Source of the DNA: Nocardia miyunensis NBRC 108239
GTDB lineage: Bacteria; Actinomycetota; Actinomycetes; Mycobacteriales; Mycobacteriaceae
Length of the DNA stretch: 64,000 nucleotides
Reading direction: 5' to 3'
Assembly (NCBI RefSeq): GCF_001613065.1
Contig: NZ_BDBQ01000078.1
Coordinates: forward strand, 1-64,000
The translations under genes were made by a program, and so were the position numbers. Positions 17,049 through 25,200 of the stretch are shown piece by piece (position 1 is the first letter of the stretch; the number at the start of each line of letters is the position of its first letter). The notes under the pieces were generated by a model that saw only the letters and a list, made by a program, of their open reading frames with translations, was not told where the DNA came from and ran no database searches.

Positions 17049-18021
17049 CGGCAATTCTCCACTCCGACAGGATTTCTCGTACGTCGTGCAATGCCTCGTC
17101 GACACCATGACAGGCCGCCACCGCCGCGATGTGCACGGCGATTTCATCGATTCCGCACCGGGCGTACGCGCGCATTCGCTCGACGATCTCCGCCGCCGAG
17201 CCGTAGACGAACAGCCCGGCACTCAGCGCGGCCGCAGCGGTTGCCGAGTCGTTTCCCGGTTCCACCGCGGCACCGCAGCGCCGAGCGGTCGCCGCGTAAT
17301 GTGCCAGCGCCAGGTGACCGCCGATTCCGATCTGCGCGAGCCGCCGGGCATCACGGCCGCGCCGCGCCACCGCGACATGCACCGTGGCGACCAGATGAGG
17401 TCGAGGCCGGGATTCCCGCGCCGCGGCCGACTCCATCGGCGGAATCAGTTGGTCGCGAAGGTATTCGGGCGTGCCGAGCCAGCTCATCGCCACATCGGCA
17501 GACGATCCGGCGACTCGCGCCATCGCCGGACGCAGGACGCCCACACCGATTCGAACCTCCGGCGTCGGAATGACATACAGCAGAGGCGATTCGGTGTCGC
17601 GAGCGTGATCGTCCCGCACGGTCGCCGCCCCGGTCGCCACCAGCGTCGACCGCATGTCGTCCAGGTAGCGCCGGGTACTCGCGACAGGCGTGTCGTCGGG
17701 CGAGCCACGCAACAGACGCTGCACGTTCCAACTTCCCGGCCCGACGCAGTACATCACCGGCTGCCCGCTGATCACCGCCAGCGAGCGGGCCTCCAACGCC
17801 GCCCGCACCGGATGCTGCAGTGTCGTGAGCATGACACCGGTCCCCAGCGCGGGCCGGATCCCGCGCCCGGCAAGATGAGCGAAGGTCGTCGCGGTGTCCA
17901 CACCGTAGGACTGGCCCTGCCAGAGCCGTTCCAGCAGAGGAGATTCCGACACCAGCCGGGCCGGCTGTTCGGCCTGCTCCGGAACCGCGGGCGCGTTCGG
18001 AAGTACCAGAGACACGCGCAT
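17038..18021 (-). CDS. LLM-class (probably F420-dependent) oxidoreductase in the lanthipeptide operon
   Basis: A 327-aa luciferase-like TIM-barrel protein. The N-terminal strand MRVSLVLPNAP, then LWQGQSYGVDTATTFAHLA, GTGVMLTTLQHPVRAALEAR, a central VGPGSW loop, and the end IVERMRAYARCGIDEIAVHI follow the family pattern. It lies between the small regulator and lanB, overlapping lanB by 11 bases. Known F420H2-dependent lanthipeptide reductases (LanJC type, as in lexapeptide) belong to this superfamily and reduce Dha/Dhb to D-Ala/D-Abu. The same role here is a reasoned inference; another oxidation or reduction is possible. The second residue before the catalytic barrel end cannot be judged without an alignment. 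Confidence 0.85.
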   Translation of the reverse strand: MRVSLVLPNAPAVPEQAEQPARLVSESPLLERLWQGQSYGVDTATTFAHLAGRGIRPALGTGVMLTTLQHPVRAALEARSLAVISGQPVMYCVGPGSWNVQRLLRGSPDDTPVASTRRYLDDMRSTLVATGAATVRDDHARDTESPLLYVIPTPEVRIGVGVLRPAMARVAGSSADVAMSWLGTPEYLRDQLIPPMESAAARESRPRPHLVATVHVAVARRGRDARRLAQIGIGGHLALAHYAATARRCGAAVEPGNDSATAAAALSAGLFVYGSAAEIVERMRAYARCGIDEIAVHIAAVAACHGVDEALHDVREILSEWRIADVG

Positions 18022-18027
18022 CGGCGG

Positions 18028-18555
18028 CTACCGCCCCGACCGCAGTTCGACCGCGTCGAGCTTGGTCGCCGCGAACTCGATGAACGCCCGGTCGCCGGTC
18101 GCCAGCACCGCCCGGGCCAGGCGGGTGTCGATCAGCTCGCGGGTCTCGATCGCCAACGGCGATCGACTGTTCGCCAGACACGGGCCGCTGTAGAGCCACA
18201 GTGCCGTGCGGACGTCACCGGACCGCAGTGCGTCGAGTAATTCGATCGCATCGATGACCACCGGCGTGAGCATCCGATAACTCGCTCGCATCGGAATGAA
18301 TTCGGTGGCTATTCCCAATTTCCGTGCGCGATAGGCCAGGGTCGGAATGGCCGACTTCGACGCGCAGTCCGCGAACAGATCACGCAGCAGCGACGATTGC
18401 CGGCGCTCGCCACCGGCCAGCGCAATGGCGAGCACGAATTCGAGTGTTCTGGTCGACACGGATCGATGTCCGTTGACCGATTGATTGCCGAGCACGGTGA
18501 TGTTGCAACGTCCGACGGCTCCGGGATCTCGCACCCGGAAATCCGAGGTCGTCAT
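18028..18555 (-). CDS. Winged-helix/BTAD-like regulator of the lanthipeptide operon
   Basis: A 175-aa protein. Residues about 15-85 look like a winged-helix module (RCNITVLGNQSV, then RTLEFVLAIALAGGERRQSS, a recognition-helix-like TLAYRARKLG). The second half (IELLDALRSGDVRTALWLYSG, PLAIETRELIDTRLARAVL) resembles the helical BTAD-type region at the C-terminus of some actinobacterial GAF/SARP-like regulators. There is no sensor or receiver domain. Its ATG overlaps the stop of the second precursor gene by four bases (ATGA) and it ends six bases before the oxidoreductase gene. A pathway regulator is the best guess; the family call is tentative. Confidence 0.65.
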   Translation of the reverse strand: MTTSDFRVRDPGAVGRCNITVLGNQSVNGHRSVSTRTLEFVLAIALAGGERRQSSLLRDLFADCASKSAIPTLAYRARKLGIATEFIPMRASYRMLTPVVIDAIELLDALRSGDVRTALWLYSGPCLANSRSPLAIETRELIDTRLARAVLATGDRAFIEFAATKLDAVELRSGR

Positions 18556-18692
18556 CTCCGCTGCTCACACAGCAGACAGCTCGGCCCGTTCGGGCAGGAC
18601 ACCGCCGAGCGCATCGCGAATGTGCTGTAATTCGTGGACATGCAATTCCCGCTGGATTGCACAACGACATCGAGATCGAATTCGGTCGCCAT
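18552..18692 (-). CDS. Second lanthipeptide precursor with FDLD leader (46 aa)
   Basis: A 46-aa gene starting at the ATG 18692-18690, eight bases behind a near-perfect ribosome-binding site (GGAGGG). The leader begins MATEFDLDVVV, sharing the FDLD box and following hydrophobic residues with the nisin-like precursor (MSDFDLDFQV). The remainder is rich in modifiable residues: Ser13, Ser14, Ser19, Thr20, Ser23, Thr24, Ser29, Ser32, Ser38 and Cys17, 33, 39, 42, ending CLLCEQRR. The core is unlike nisin; the FDLD start recalls FxLD-type actinobacterial lanthipeptide precursors. It is the first gene of the operon that encodes LanB and LanC and overlaps the next gene by ATGA. No leader cleavage site is obvious. 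I infer a second, unrelated lanthipeptide made by the same enzymes. Confidence 0.8.
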   Translation of the reverse strand: MATEFDLDVVVQSSGNCMSTNYSTFAMRSAVSCPNGPSCLLCEQRR

Positions 18693-18818
18693 ATTTCCCT
18701 CCGGTGCGCCGACTCGAAGTTTTCATGGCCGGCGTCTCACGCAGGTACTCTCACACGGCAATCACGGCTACGACGATCGAATGGCCCGGTTGCGGTACGA
18801 ACCCGCAGGCCAGAACCG

Positions 18819-18851
18819 GTTACCGGACGTCCGCTCCGGACGTCCGGTAAC
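18819..18851. promoter_or_regulatory. 33-bp perfect inverted repeat upstream of the lanthipeptide operon
   Basis: GTTACCGGACGTCCG (18819-18833), a CTC spacer, then its exact reverse complement (18837-18851). Each arm contains the self-palindromic decamer CGGACGTCCG, with 13 bp between centres, so two dimer sites could sit side by side. It lies 127 bp upstream of the second precursor and 83 bp downstream of the NCS1 permease stop. It may be an operator for the cluster regulator, a terminator of the permease transcript, or both. There is no T-tract on the permease transcript side. Confidence 0.6.
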
Positions 18852-18933
18852 ACTCGGTGTCCGTCCGGCGCGTGCGTACCGAACCGGGCGATGGCTGGTG
18901 CTCGGCTATCGGTGCTGATTCATTCGGGTCGGT

Positions 18934-20511
18934 TCATCTCTCGGGGCGAACCTCGGCTGTCGGCTCGTTGTCCTGCGCGGCAGCGGATACGGATAGCGCG
19001 GCCTGGGGCTGCTGGGGTCGAGGGGCGTCAGGCCGGTGGGAGACCGCGTAAATGACGGCGGCTACACCGAGCGCAACGAAGACGCCGACGTTGCTGCTGC
19101 CGAGTCCGCCATCGCGGGCGGCCGGGGTGAACAGGTAGCCCAGCAGTGCACCGATATGGGGATCTTTGGAGGTGACCAGGCCCAGCCCGACAGCGGTGGC
19201 CGTGATCAGGCTGCCGACCCCGGCCCAGTTGATCCGACCGTAGGCGCCGACGGGGCTGTAGAGCGCCATCCGGTCATAACCGCGACGGCGGCGCTGCCAC
19301 AGATCGGTCAGGAAAATTCCGGTCCATGCGGCCATCGGCACACCGATAACGGTCAAGAACGCCTGGAACGGGGCAAAGAAGTTCGGGGCCGCGAAGGCAA
19401 CGTACCCGCCGGCAATCGTCACCAGGCCGGCATCGATCAGCACCGCCCGTTCACGAGGAAGCCGTACACCCATCGTCAGCAGCACCAGGCCGGATGAGTA
19501 GAGATCCATGATCGACGCCGACACGAACGCGAGCACTGCCAGGGTGACGTATGGAACGAGGAACCACGTGGGTAGGTGTGCGGCGAGTGCGCCGACCGGA
19601 TCAGTGGCAGCGGCACGCGCGACGGCTGGGTCCCCGGCTGCCAGAAGAATCCCGAACATCAACAAAACGACTGGTGGCGCACTGCCGGCGAACGTGGTCC
19701 AGCCGATCACACCGCGTCGGCTCGCCGACCGCGGCAGATAACGAGAGTAGTCGGCGGCGCAGTTGACCCATCCCAAACCGAACACCGTCGCGGTGAATGC
19801 CACTCCACCGCCGAAGGCGCCCCAGCTGAAGTGGCCGGTTGTTGCGAACGAGATCCGGGGGAGAGTCAACACCAAATACACCACGGTGAGAGCGGCGAAA
19901 GCCAGTGTGAGCCACTTCTGAACCCGCACAATCACGTGAAAGCCATAGATACCCACCGCCGTCGAAACGGCGATCACCGTCACGAACGCGGCAACCATGA
20001 CCACTGTCGTATTCGCATGCGGGTTCAGGCGCACCGCAACCGTTTTGGCTGCGAGAGTGGCCAGGACAGCGCCCACCGTCTCCCACCCGACCAATGCCAG
20101 ATAGCTCAACACAGCCGGGATCTTGTTGCCGTGAAACCCGAACGCCGCACGACTGGCGACCATGGTCGGTGCCCCACCCTGCTGCCCCGCCAGCGCCGCC
20201 ACACCGACCAGCAGAAACGACAACACCGCACCCACCGCCGCCGCCACGGTCGCCGACAACCAGCCCAAACCGAGCGCCGCGACATACATGCCGAACGACA
20301 CAATGACCACGTTGATGTTCGGGGCAGCCCACGGCCAGAACAAACTCCGCGGAGCACCCCGACGCTCATGATCGGCTACCCACTCGAGCCCCTTGCGTTC
20401 TACCACCCACGCCGTTCGCTCAGCCGGACCGGTTGAAGGCTGTATCGGAGCTGTGGCGGTCCCGGCAAGTCTCGACGCCGGACCACCAGGCTGCACATCC
20501 GTTTCAGACAC
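18934..20511 (-). CDS. NCS1-family nucleobase/cation permease
   Basis: A 525-aa membrane protein with about twelve helices. The conserved NCS1 features are RSLFWPWAAPNINVVIVSFG near residue 55, GAPTMVASRAAFGFHGNKIP near 115, and the central GLGWVNCAADYSRYLPRSASRRG. The family imports cytosine, purines, allantoin, hydantoin or thiamine-like compounds with a cation. The substrate cannot be read from sequence and no catabolic partner lies next to it. The N-terminal 45 residues are a hydrophilic tail. It seems unconnected to the lanthipeptide cluster, from which it is separated by a 33-bp palindrome. Confidence 0.9.
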   Translation of the reverse strand: MSETDVQPGGPASRLAGTATAPIQPSTGPAERTAWVVERKGLEWVADHERRGAPRSLFWPWAAPNINVVIVSFGMYVAALGLGWLSATVAAAVGAVLSFLLVGVAALAGQQGGAPTMVASRAAFGFHGNKIPAVLSYLALVGWETVGAVLATLAAKTVAVRLNPHANTTVVMVAAFVTVIAVSTAVGIYGFHVIVRVQKWLTLAFAALTVVYLVLTLPRISFATTGHFSWGAFGGGVAFTATVFGLGWVNCAADYSRYLPRSASRRGVIGWTTFAGSAPPVVLLMFGILLAAGDPAVARAAATDPVGALAAHLPTWFLVPYVTLAVLAFVSASIMDLYSSGLVLLTMGVRLPRERAVLIDAGLVTIAGGYVAFAAPNFFAPFQAFLTVIGVPMAAWTGIFLTDLWQRRRRGYDRMALYSPVGAYGRINWAGVGSLITATAVGLGLVTSKDPHIGALLGYLFTPAARDGGLGSSNVGVFVALGVAAVIYAVSHRPDAPRPQQPQAALSVSAAAQDNEPTAEVRPER

Positions 20512-20689
20512 CCGGATAGTGTACCGCTAAATAACGGCTCATTAAATAGCGAAAACCATGTCTCGGCGTGGACCGGCCTGCCGAGCATCGACTCCCGTGT
20601 CCGCGTTGTGTCCGTACTCCACCGCGATGGTGGTGATCTGCTGCATCGTCGCCAGGGTGGCGCGTGCAGGTGGTGTCGCACCGGGCCGC

Positions 20690-20959
20690 AGGGGCGAATT
20701 CGCCCATCCAGAAGGCGATCAAGGACTCCGGCGGACCATCCGGGGTTGCAACGCGATGGATGCCTCCGTCGTTGCGCAGGGATCGCAACATTGGCCATGG
20801 ATCGTGCGCGAAATGCTCGTCGAAGATAGTCAACACACTGCCATCATCTGCTCGGACCGCCCGGAAAGCGTGATCAGGCAACACCTTCCGGGAAGCCGAC
20901 ACGGTGTCCCGCCATGGCGCAGTTGGTTCCCCAGCGATGGCGGGGGTGTTCGGTGTCAC
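20690..20959 (-). pseudogene. Cytochrome P450 N-terminal stub
   Basis: The first 85 or so residues from the ATG at 20959 read like the start of a bacterial P450: TIFDEHFAHDPWPMLRSLRN then GIHRVATPDGPP, which normally leads into the B-helix region (WLVTRYADVR). Here the sequence breaks to unrelated residues (ESLIAFWMGEFAP), and no I-helix, ExxR or heme-binding Cys is found downstream. The ATG overlaps the stop of the DUF1023 hydrolase gene (ATGA), so the P450 was once the last gene of that operon. The family call rests on the N-terminal pattern only. Confidence 0.5.
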
Positions 20960-22770
20960 TGTCCACCCGGTTGCCCCGGGTCCTCGTCCCCTTCGGGGTC
21001 GGCCAGCAGATGGTCACGGGCGAGACTGTCGACCTGGTCGGCGACGATCTCGCTGGTGGCCCGCAGGGAATCGCTACCCGCGTCGAAATAGTGCAGGTGA
21101 TCTTCGGGGGTATAACCGACGATCGGTGTGTCGTACTTCGCGGGCGCTTCGGCTCGGATCCGGACGGCGCCGTAGTCCGATGAGGTGGGATCGGCCTCTC
21201 CGCCCTGCGAGGTCAAATGGCTCACGGTGTTCAGATAGGTATGACCGCCGTGGGCGTTCAGGTCGTGGGATGCCTCGCCGACGTAGACGTGTCCGCCGCG
21301 GTCGAGATGGAAGTCGGCGGCGTTGTGGGCTTGATCGGTGCTGACGGGGCCCAGCAGCACCACGTCGTCGGCGTGCATGTGACTCGCGGCGGCCGCGTCG
21401 GAGGTCACGATGGCTCCGGCGGAATATCCCACCACAGTTACATGTGAGGCGCCCTGGTGGGTGGCTTGTAACCCGTTGACGTCCTGGGCCAGGAGGTTTC
21501 CGCCGGCACGTTCTGCGCTGGGGTTGGCACTTGCCACAGCGGTGATGCCGTTCGTCGGGGCGTCGTATCCCATCCAGGCGACGACGGCGGTGTGATGGTT
21601 CGGGTCGGCCGTGTTCGATTCTTCGTACAGGTTCTTCGCTTGCGCGTTCTGTACCGCGAACCAGCCCTTGTCCGAACCGTCGCTGGCGCGCACGCTCTGG
21701 CTGGCTCCGGGTACGACCACCGCGGTATTGGCTGCGGTGTCCGGGTTGCCGATAGCGATTGCGGCCCTTCCCTTTCCGCCGAATGCGAGTGGCTGGTAGG
21801 CGTACAGGTAGGTGGGGTAGCGGCCGGACCTGGGGGCACTCGGAAGACCGTAGGCTGCCAGACCGGCTCGCACGTTGGCCGCATTTCGGTAGCGTGTCAC
21901 AGCGTCGGGGGTGAGGCAGTACTTCGCGGGATCCTTCAGAATCGCGTCGACCGAGACCCCTTCGGTTTTCGCCAGGCCCTCGACCAGACCGAGATCGGCG
22001 TTCATCACCTGTCTGTTCGCGGTGTCACGGTCGGTGACAGGGATTCCATTGAGATTGCCGATCACATCCGCGTGCGCGTCGATCATCGCCTTCTGCTCGG
22101 CGGGCGTGAGGTGCTTCCACCAGGTGTACACCTCGTTCGGGTCGGTATTCTGGGCGGCGCTGTCGAGTTCGATCGGTGGCAGATAACCGGCGGATTCGAG
22201 CTTGTTCATGTGTTGGTCGAGAACATTCTCGTAACCGTCGACGATCCCCTTCAATTGTCGATACGTCGCGGCCACTACCTTGGCCGCGGTGTCCTTCAGT
22301 TCGGGCAAAATCTCGGCCTGAAATTGCGCTCTGCGGGCTTGCATACTGACCGGCACATCGTCGTACTCCGATTCGAGTGCCTTCAGTTCATGATTGAGAG
22401 CATTGATGGGAGCGTGTGTCGTTTTCTGCGCGGTGGCGAGCGCCGCCGCGATCTGCTCCAGACTGGTGCCGATCTTGCCCAGCGCATCAGTTGAACCATG
22501 CAATCTGGATGAGGCATCCTTCACCGTTGCCGAGTCATCGATCACATCGGTTCCACCCGAGGTGTACGCATCGCGAAAATGCCGGCGAGCGGTGTCGAAC
22601 GCGCTGTTGGCCTGCCCGACATGAGATCCGGTCTTGTGGAAAGCCTCGGCCATCGTGCTGATACGAAGCGGATCACCTGCCAGTAGCTGATCCTGCAGGT
22701 GCCACGGATCGCCTCCGGCCGATTTCGTCAGGTCGGACGCCGAGAGAACATACAGCTTCGGTGGTGGCAT
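20956..22770 (-). CDS. DUF1023-type alpha/beta hydrolase with N-terminal helical domain
   Basis: A 604-aa protein. Residues about 1-200 are a helical, WXG/ESX-like region (PWHLQDQLLAGDPLRISTMAEAF...). The C-terminal 250 residues carry the DUF1023 alpha/beta-hydrolase domain, with WMGYDAP, the nucleophile elbow GYSAGA and later Asp/His candidates. The ESX-like N-terminus and the small partner just upstream suggest export or envelope association, as for mycobacterial relatives; no classical signal peptide is present. The gene starts one base after the partner gene ends. The substrate is unknown. Confidence 0.85.
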   Translation of the reverse strand: MPPPKLYVLSASDLTKSAGGDPWHLQDQLLAGDPLRISTMAEAFHKTGSHVGQANSAFDTARRHFRDAYTSGGTDVIDDSATVKDASSRLHGSTDALGKIGTSLEQIAAALATAQKTTHAPINALNHELKALESEYDDVPVSMQARRAQFQAEILPELKDTAAKVVAATYRQLKGIVDGYENVLDQHMNKLESAGYLPPIELDSAAQNTDPNEVYTWWKHLTPAEQKAMIDAHADVIGNLNGIPVTDRDTANRQVMNADLGLVEGLAKTEGVSVDAILKDPAKYCLTPDAVTRYRNAANVRAGLAAYGLPSAPRSGRYPTYLYAYQPLAFGGKGRAAIAIGNPDTAANTAVVVPGASQSVRASDGSDKGWFAVQNAQAKNLYEESNTADPNHHTAVVAWMGYDAPTNGITAVASANPSAERAGGNLLAQDVNGLQATHQGASHVTVVGYSAGAIVTSDAAAASHMHADDVVLLGPVSTDQAHNAADFHLDRGGHVYVGEASHDLNAHGGHTYLNTVSHLTSQGGEADPTSSDYGAVRIRAEAPAKYDTPIVGYTPEDHLHYFDAGSDSLRATSEIVADQVDSLARDHLLADPEGDEDPGQPGGQ

Positions 22771-22771
22771 C

Positions 22772-23089
22772 TCACCCCCGCCGGTCGGCGGTATCCCCTA
22801 CACGCACCGCCGCACCGCCTGCCACGTCCGCCTCCCACAGACTGGTCGTGGCATCGTTGGCCTGCTCGCTGATCCAGGTCAGCCTCCCATGATGATCGTC
22901 CAGCGCCCGGACATGCCTCGCATGAATCCGGGACACCACGGTCTCGGCATTCGGAGCCGCTCGGGTCGATCCGAACATTCCCGTGTTCACCTCGGCCGAT
23001 CGCAGGTGTGCGCGTGCCTGATCCACATGGTCCGCAGCGGTACAGGTGTGCCTCTTGCCATGAGTGAGGCGATCCAGATCCGCGTACAT
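22772..23089 (-). CDS. DUF2563-like small helical protein
   Basis: A 105-aa helical protein beginning MYADLDRLTHGKRHTCTAADHVDQARAHL (described as the motif at residues 1-29) with the pattern of DUF2563-like actinobacterial proteins, which often precede ESX-type or DUF1023 genes. It lies one base upstream of the hydrolase gene, so the two are co-translated. The helical form and gene pairing suggest an EsxA-like partner or chaperone of the hydrolase. Function is not known. Confidence 0.7.
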   Translation of the reverse strand: MYADLDRLTHGKRHTCTAADHVDQARAHLRSAEVNTGMFGSTRAAPNAETVVSRIHARHVRALDDHHGRLTWISEQANDATTSLWEADVAGGAAVRVGDTADRRG

Positions 23090-23247
23090 CGGTTCCCTTA
23101 CCTGTGGAAGTTTCAGAAGACCGAGTTACGGTACATGCCATGGAGAGTCGTCTCCGTCTCTCGCACACTCACCCTTGGGCACTGCCTGAAGCAACAGGCG
23201 TATTCCCTCCGACGATCCGTGGCTTCACCGGTATATGTCAGTGTGGC

Positions 23248-23667
23248 TCAGCCGCAGTGGCCGGGTTGAGAAAACCACACATCGGTCGCCCCGATCCCCG
23301 GGCCGGCACCCCCACCCCATCGGATGCACTCGCCCGCTGCGTCAAGTTTGACGGGACCCCCATAGAACTCGAACTGCCCCGGGTCGCTCTTCGCGCGATT
23401 GGAGCCTACCGAAACGAATGCGCTCACGAACGTCTTTTTCCCTACGTACTTCGTTTTCCATGTCACAACACAGTTCGTTTTGCCGTTGTAGAGCAGGTGG
23501 ATGCGCGCGCCATCGATGTCGTGGTGGTCGATCTCGTGGTAGCTACCCCCGCCGCAGGCCTCGATCGGGGAGGACGCCGCGTTCGCCGGGCCGGCCAAGG
23601 TCAGCGATCCAGTGAGGACAGCGACTGCCGTGAGGCCCACCCGGGCTCCGCGTGTAAGCATGCGCAC
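23248..23667 (-). CDS. Secreted SapA-like (spore-associated protein A) protein
   Basis: A 139-aa secreted protein. A Sec signal peptide ends near GPANAAS (residue 31). The mature part has the pattern of Streptomyces spore-associated protein A: IEACGGGSYHEIDHH, IHLLYNGKTNCVVTWKTKYVG, then GQFEFYGGPVKLDAAGECIRWGG and a terminal HCG. Four cysteines probably form two disulfides. It stands alone, facing the LysR gene divergently. The role of SapA-like proteins is not established. Confidence 0.8.
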   Translation of the reverse strand: MRMLTRGARVGLTAVAVLTGSLTLAGPANAASSPIEACGGGSYHEIDHHDIDGARIHLLYNGKTNCVVTWKTKYVGKKTFVSAFVSVGSNRAKSDPGQFEFYGGPVKLDAAGECIRWGGGAGPGIGATDVWFSQPGHCG

Positions 23668-23825
23668 TTTTCAAAATCCTTGTCTAGGTGAAGAACTGGT
23701 CATCAGGAGCGTTCAGGGGGAATGTGCGGAACGCTACGTTGTTCACCATCGCCTGCCGGATGGCGCGGAATCAACGACAATGTCGGCAACCGATTGTTAA
23801 GCCACGGGTTCACAATGAGACGGGT

Positions 23826-24746
23826 ATGGAACTGCGGGACATCGAAATATTCCTGACCTTGGCCAAAGAGCTGCACTTCGGGCGTACCGCCGAGCGACTG
23901 CGTATCACCCCCGCGCGGGTGAGTCAGTCGATCAAGAAGCAGGAACGCCGAATCGGCGGACCGCTCTTCGATCGGACCACGCGAGCAGTTCGACTCACAC
24001 CGCTCGGAGAACAGCTTCATCGCGAGCTCGATGCCGGGTACCGGCAGATCATCGACGGTATCGAAGCGGCCTCCGTCGCCGTGCGCGGCACCACTGGGAC
24101 ACTGACGCTGGGCTGCATGGGGCCATACCCGTTCGGGCGCGCCAGCCTCGTCGATGCGATCGAGCTGTTCCAGAGCCGCCACCCGAAGGCGTGCATGCAG
24201 TATCGCGAGATACAGCCATCGGCGCCGCTGGACTCATTGCGGCGCGGCGAGGTCGATGTCGCGTTGGTGTGGTTGCCGGTGAACGAACCGGATCTCACTG
24301 TGGGGCCCGTCACGCACACCTCACGGGTGTGGCTCATGGTTGACGCGAACCACCCCTTCGCGCAACGCGTTTCGATCTCCCTGGAAGATCTCGGTGACTG
24401 CACCGTAGTGGCCGGCAGCTCGATTCCCCGCTACATGGAACAGGCCCTGAACCCCTACCAAACCCCATCGGGACGACCGATAGCCCGCGGCCCGGTGATG
24501 TCCACCTGGCAACAGGTGCTGTACACCGTTGCCTCGGGCCAATGCGTTGCCGGGGTCGTGGAAGAGGTCGCGGACCACTATCCCTGGCCCAGCCTGGCCT
24601 TCATTCCGGTTCGCGACGCTCCGCCATGCCGATTCGCGTTGATATGGCGCACCGCTTCGGAAACACCGCTGATCCGGGCATTCGCCCGCACAATACCGCC
24701 CGTCGGGACGCCCCACGGCGACCCGGTCGCGCCCGTCCAGCCGTAG
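23826..24746 (+). CDS. LysR-family transcriptional regulator
   Basis: A 306-aa regulator. The N-terminal helix-turn-helix reads ELRDIEIFLTLAKELHFGRT to ITPARVSQSIKKQERRIGGP, followed by the LysR substrate-binding domain (GTLTLGCMGPYPFGRASLVD...). The ATG at 23826 places the DNA-binding domain at residue 1; upstream in-frame extension has no regulator homology. Its former target may have been the SapA-like gene, transcribed divergently, or genes lost to its right. The effector is unknown. Confidence 0.9.
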   Translation: MELRDIEIFLTLAKELHFGRTAERLRITPARVSQSIKKQERRIGGPLFDRTTRAVRLTPLGEQLHRELDAGYRQIIDGIEAASVAVRGTTGTLTLGCMGPYPFGRASLVDAIELFQSRHPKACMQYREIQPSAPLDSLRRGEVDVALVWLPVNEPDLTVGPVTHTSRVWLMVDANHPFAQRVSISLEDLGDCTVVAGSSIPRYMEQALNPYQTPSGRPIARGPVMSTWQQVLYTVASGQCVAGVVEEVADHYPWPSLAFIPVRDAPPCRFALIWRTASETPLIRAFARTIPPVGTPHGDPVAPVQP

Positions 24747-24787
24747 CCGCCGCCCGAACGGCGAAGCACGTTTGAACTGCGGAAACA

Positions 24788-25200
24788 GTGTCGCAGGTTG
24801 GTGCCCCCGGCGAGGACCAACTCCACCCCGATGGCTACGGCTGGTTCGAACACGACGGCCGCGTGGTGCGGTTCTTCCTCGAATACGACACCGGCACAGA
24901 GTCGTTGAAGACCGTGACGTCCAAACTCGCCGACTACCAAGGCTTCCCGACCGACAAGTTCGGTGTGCTGCTGTTCTCGGTGCATTCGGCCTGCCGCGAG
25001 ATCGGGTTACGGACCGCGCTGAGTCGCGCGTTGGGCAGCTACGGCCCCGGCCTGGTGATCGCGACCACCAGTCGCGACCTGAGTCACCCCCACGGCCCGG
25101 CAGGGCCGGTGTGGGCACTGTGGCCTGCTGAGAGCGGTGCTGCCGTCACCCAACGGCTGCGGCTGGCCGATCTCCCCGAACGCGGTCCGCGCATCGCACA
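24788..25200 (+). pseudogene. C-terminal fragment of a Replic_Relax (replication-relaxation) protein
   Basis: The frame from a GTG at 24788 reads LHPDGYGWFEHDGRVVRFFLEYDTGTESL and onward (motif residues about 12-40), typical of the endonuclease-like C-terminal part of Replic_Relax proteins found on actinobacterial integrative and conjugative elements. The N-terminal winged-helix half is missing. At about 25200 the homology stops and the opposite strand begins a truncated EamA transporter. It is a remnant of an integrated plasmid-like element. Confidence 0.6.

Noticed and set aside
14622..17573. A 983-codon open frame on the plus strand
   Set aside because: It is antisense to lanB; composition is Arg/Gly/Pro-rich without family features, while lanB has clear domains.
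18552..18692. The 46-aa frame as a mere upstream leader ORF of the regulator
   Set aside because: The FDLD box shared with the nisin-like precursor and the Cys/Ser/Thr-rich remainder make a precursor more likely, though ATGA coupling also occurs with leader ORFs.
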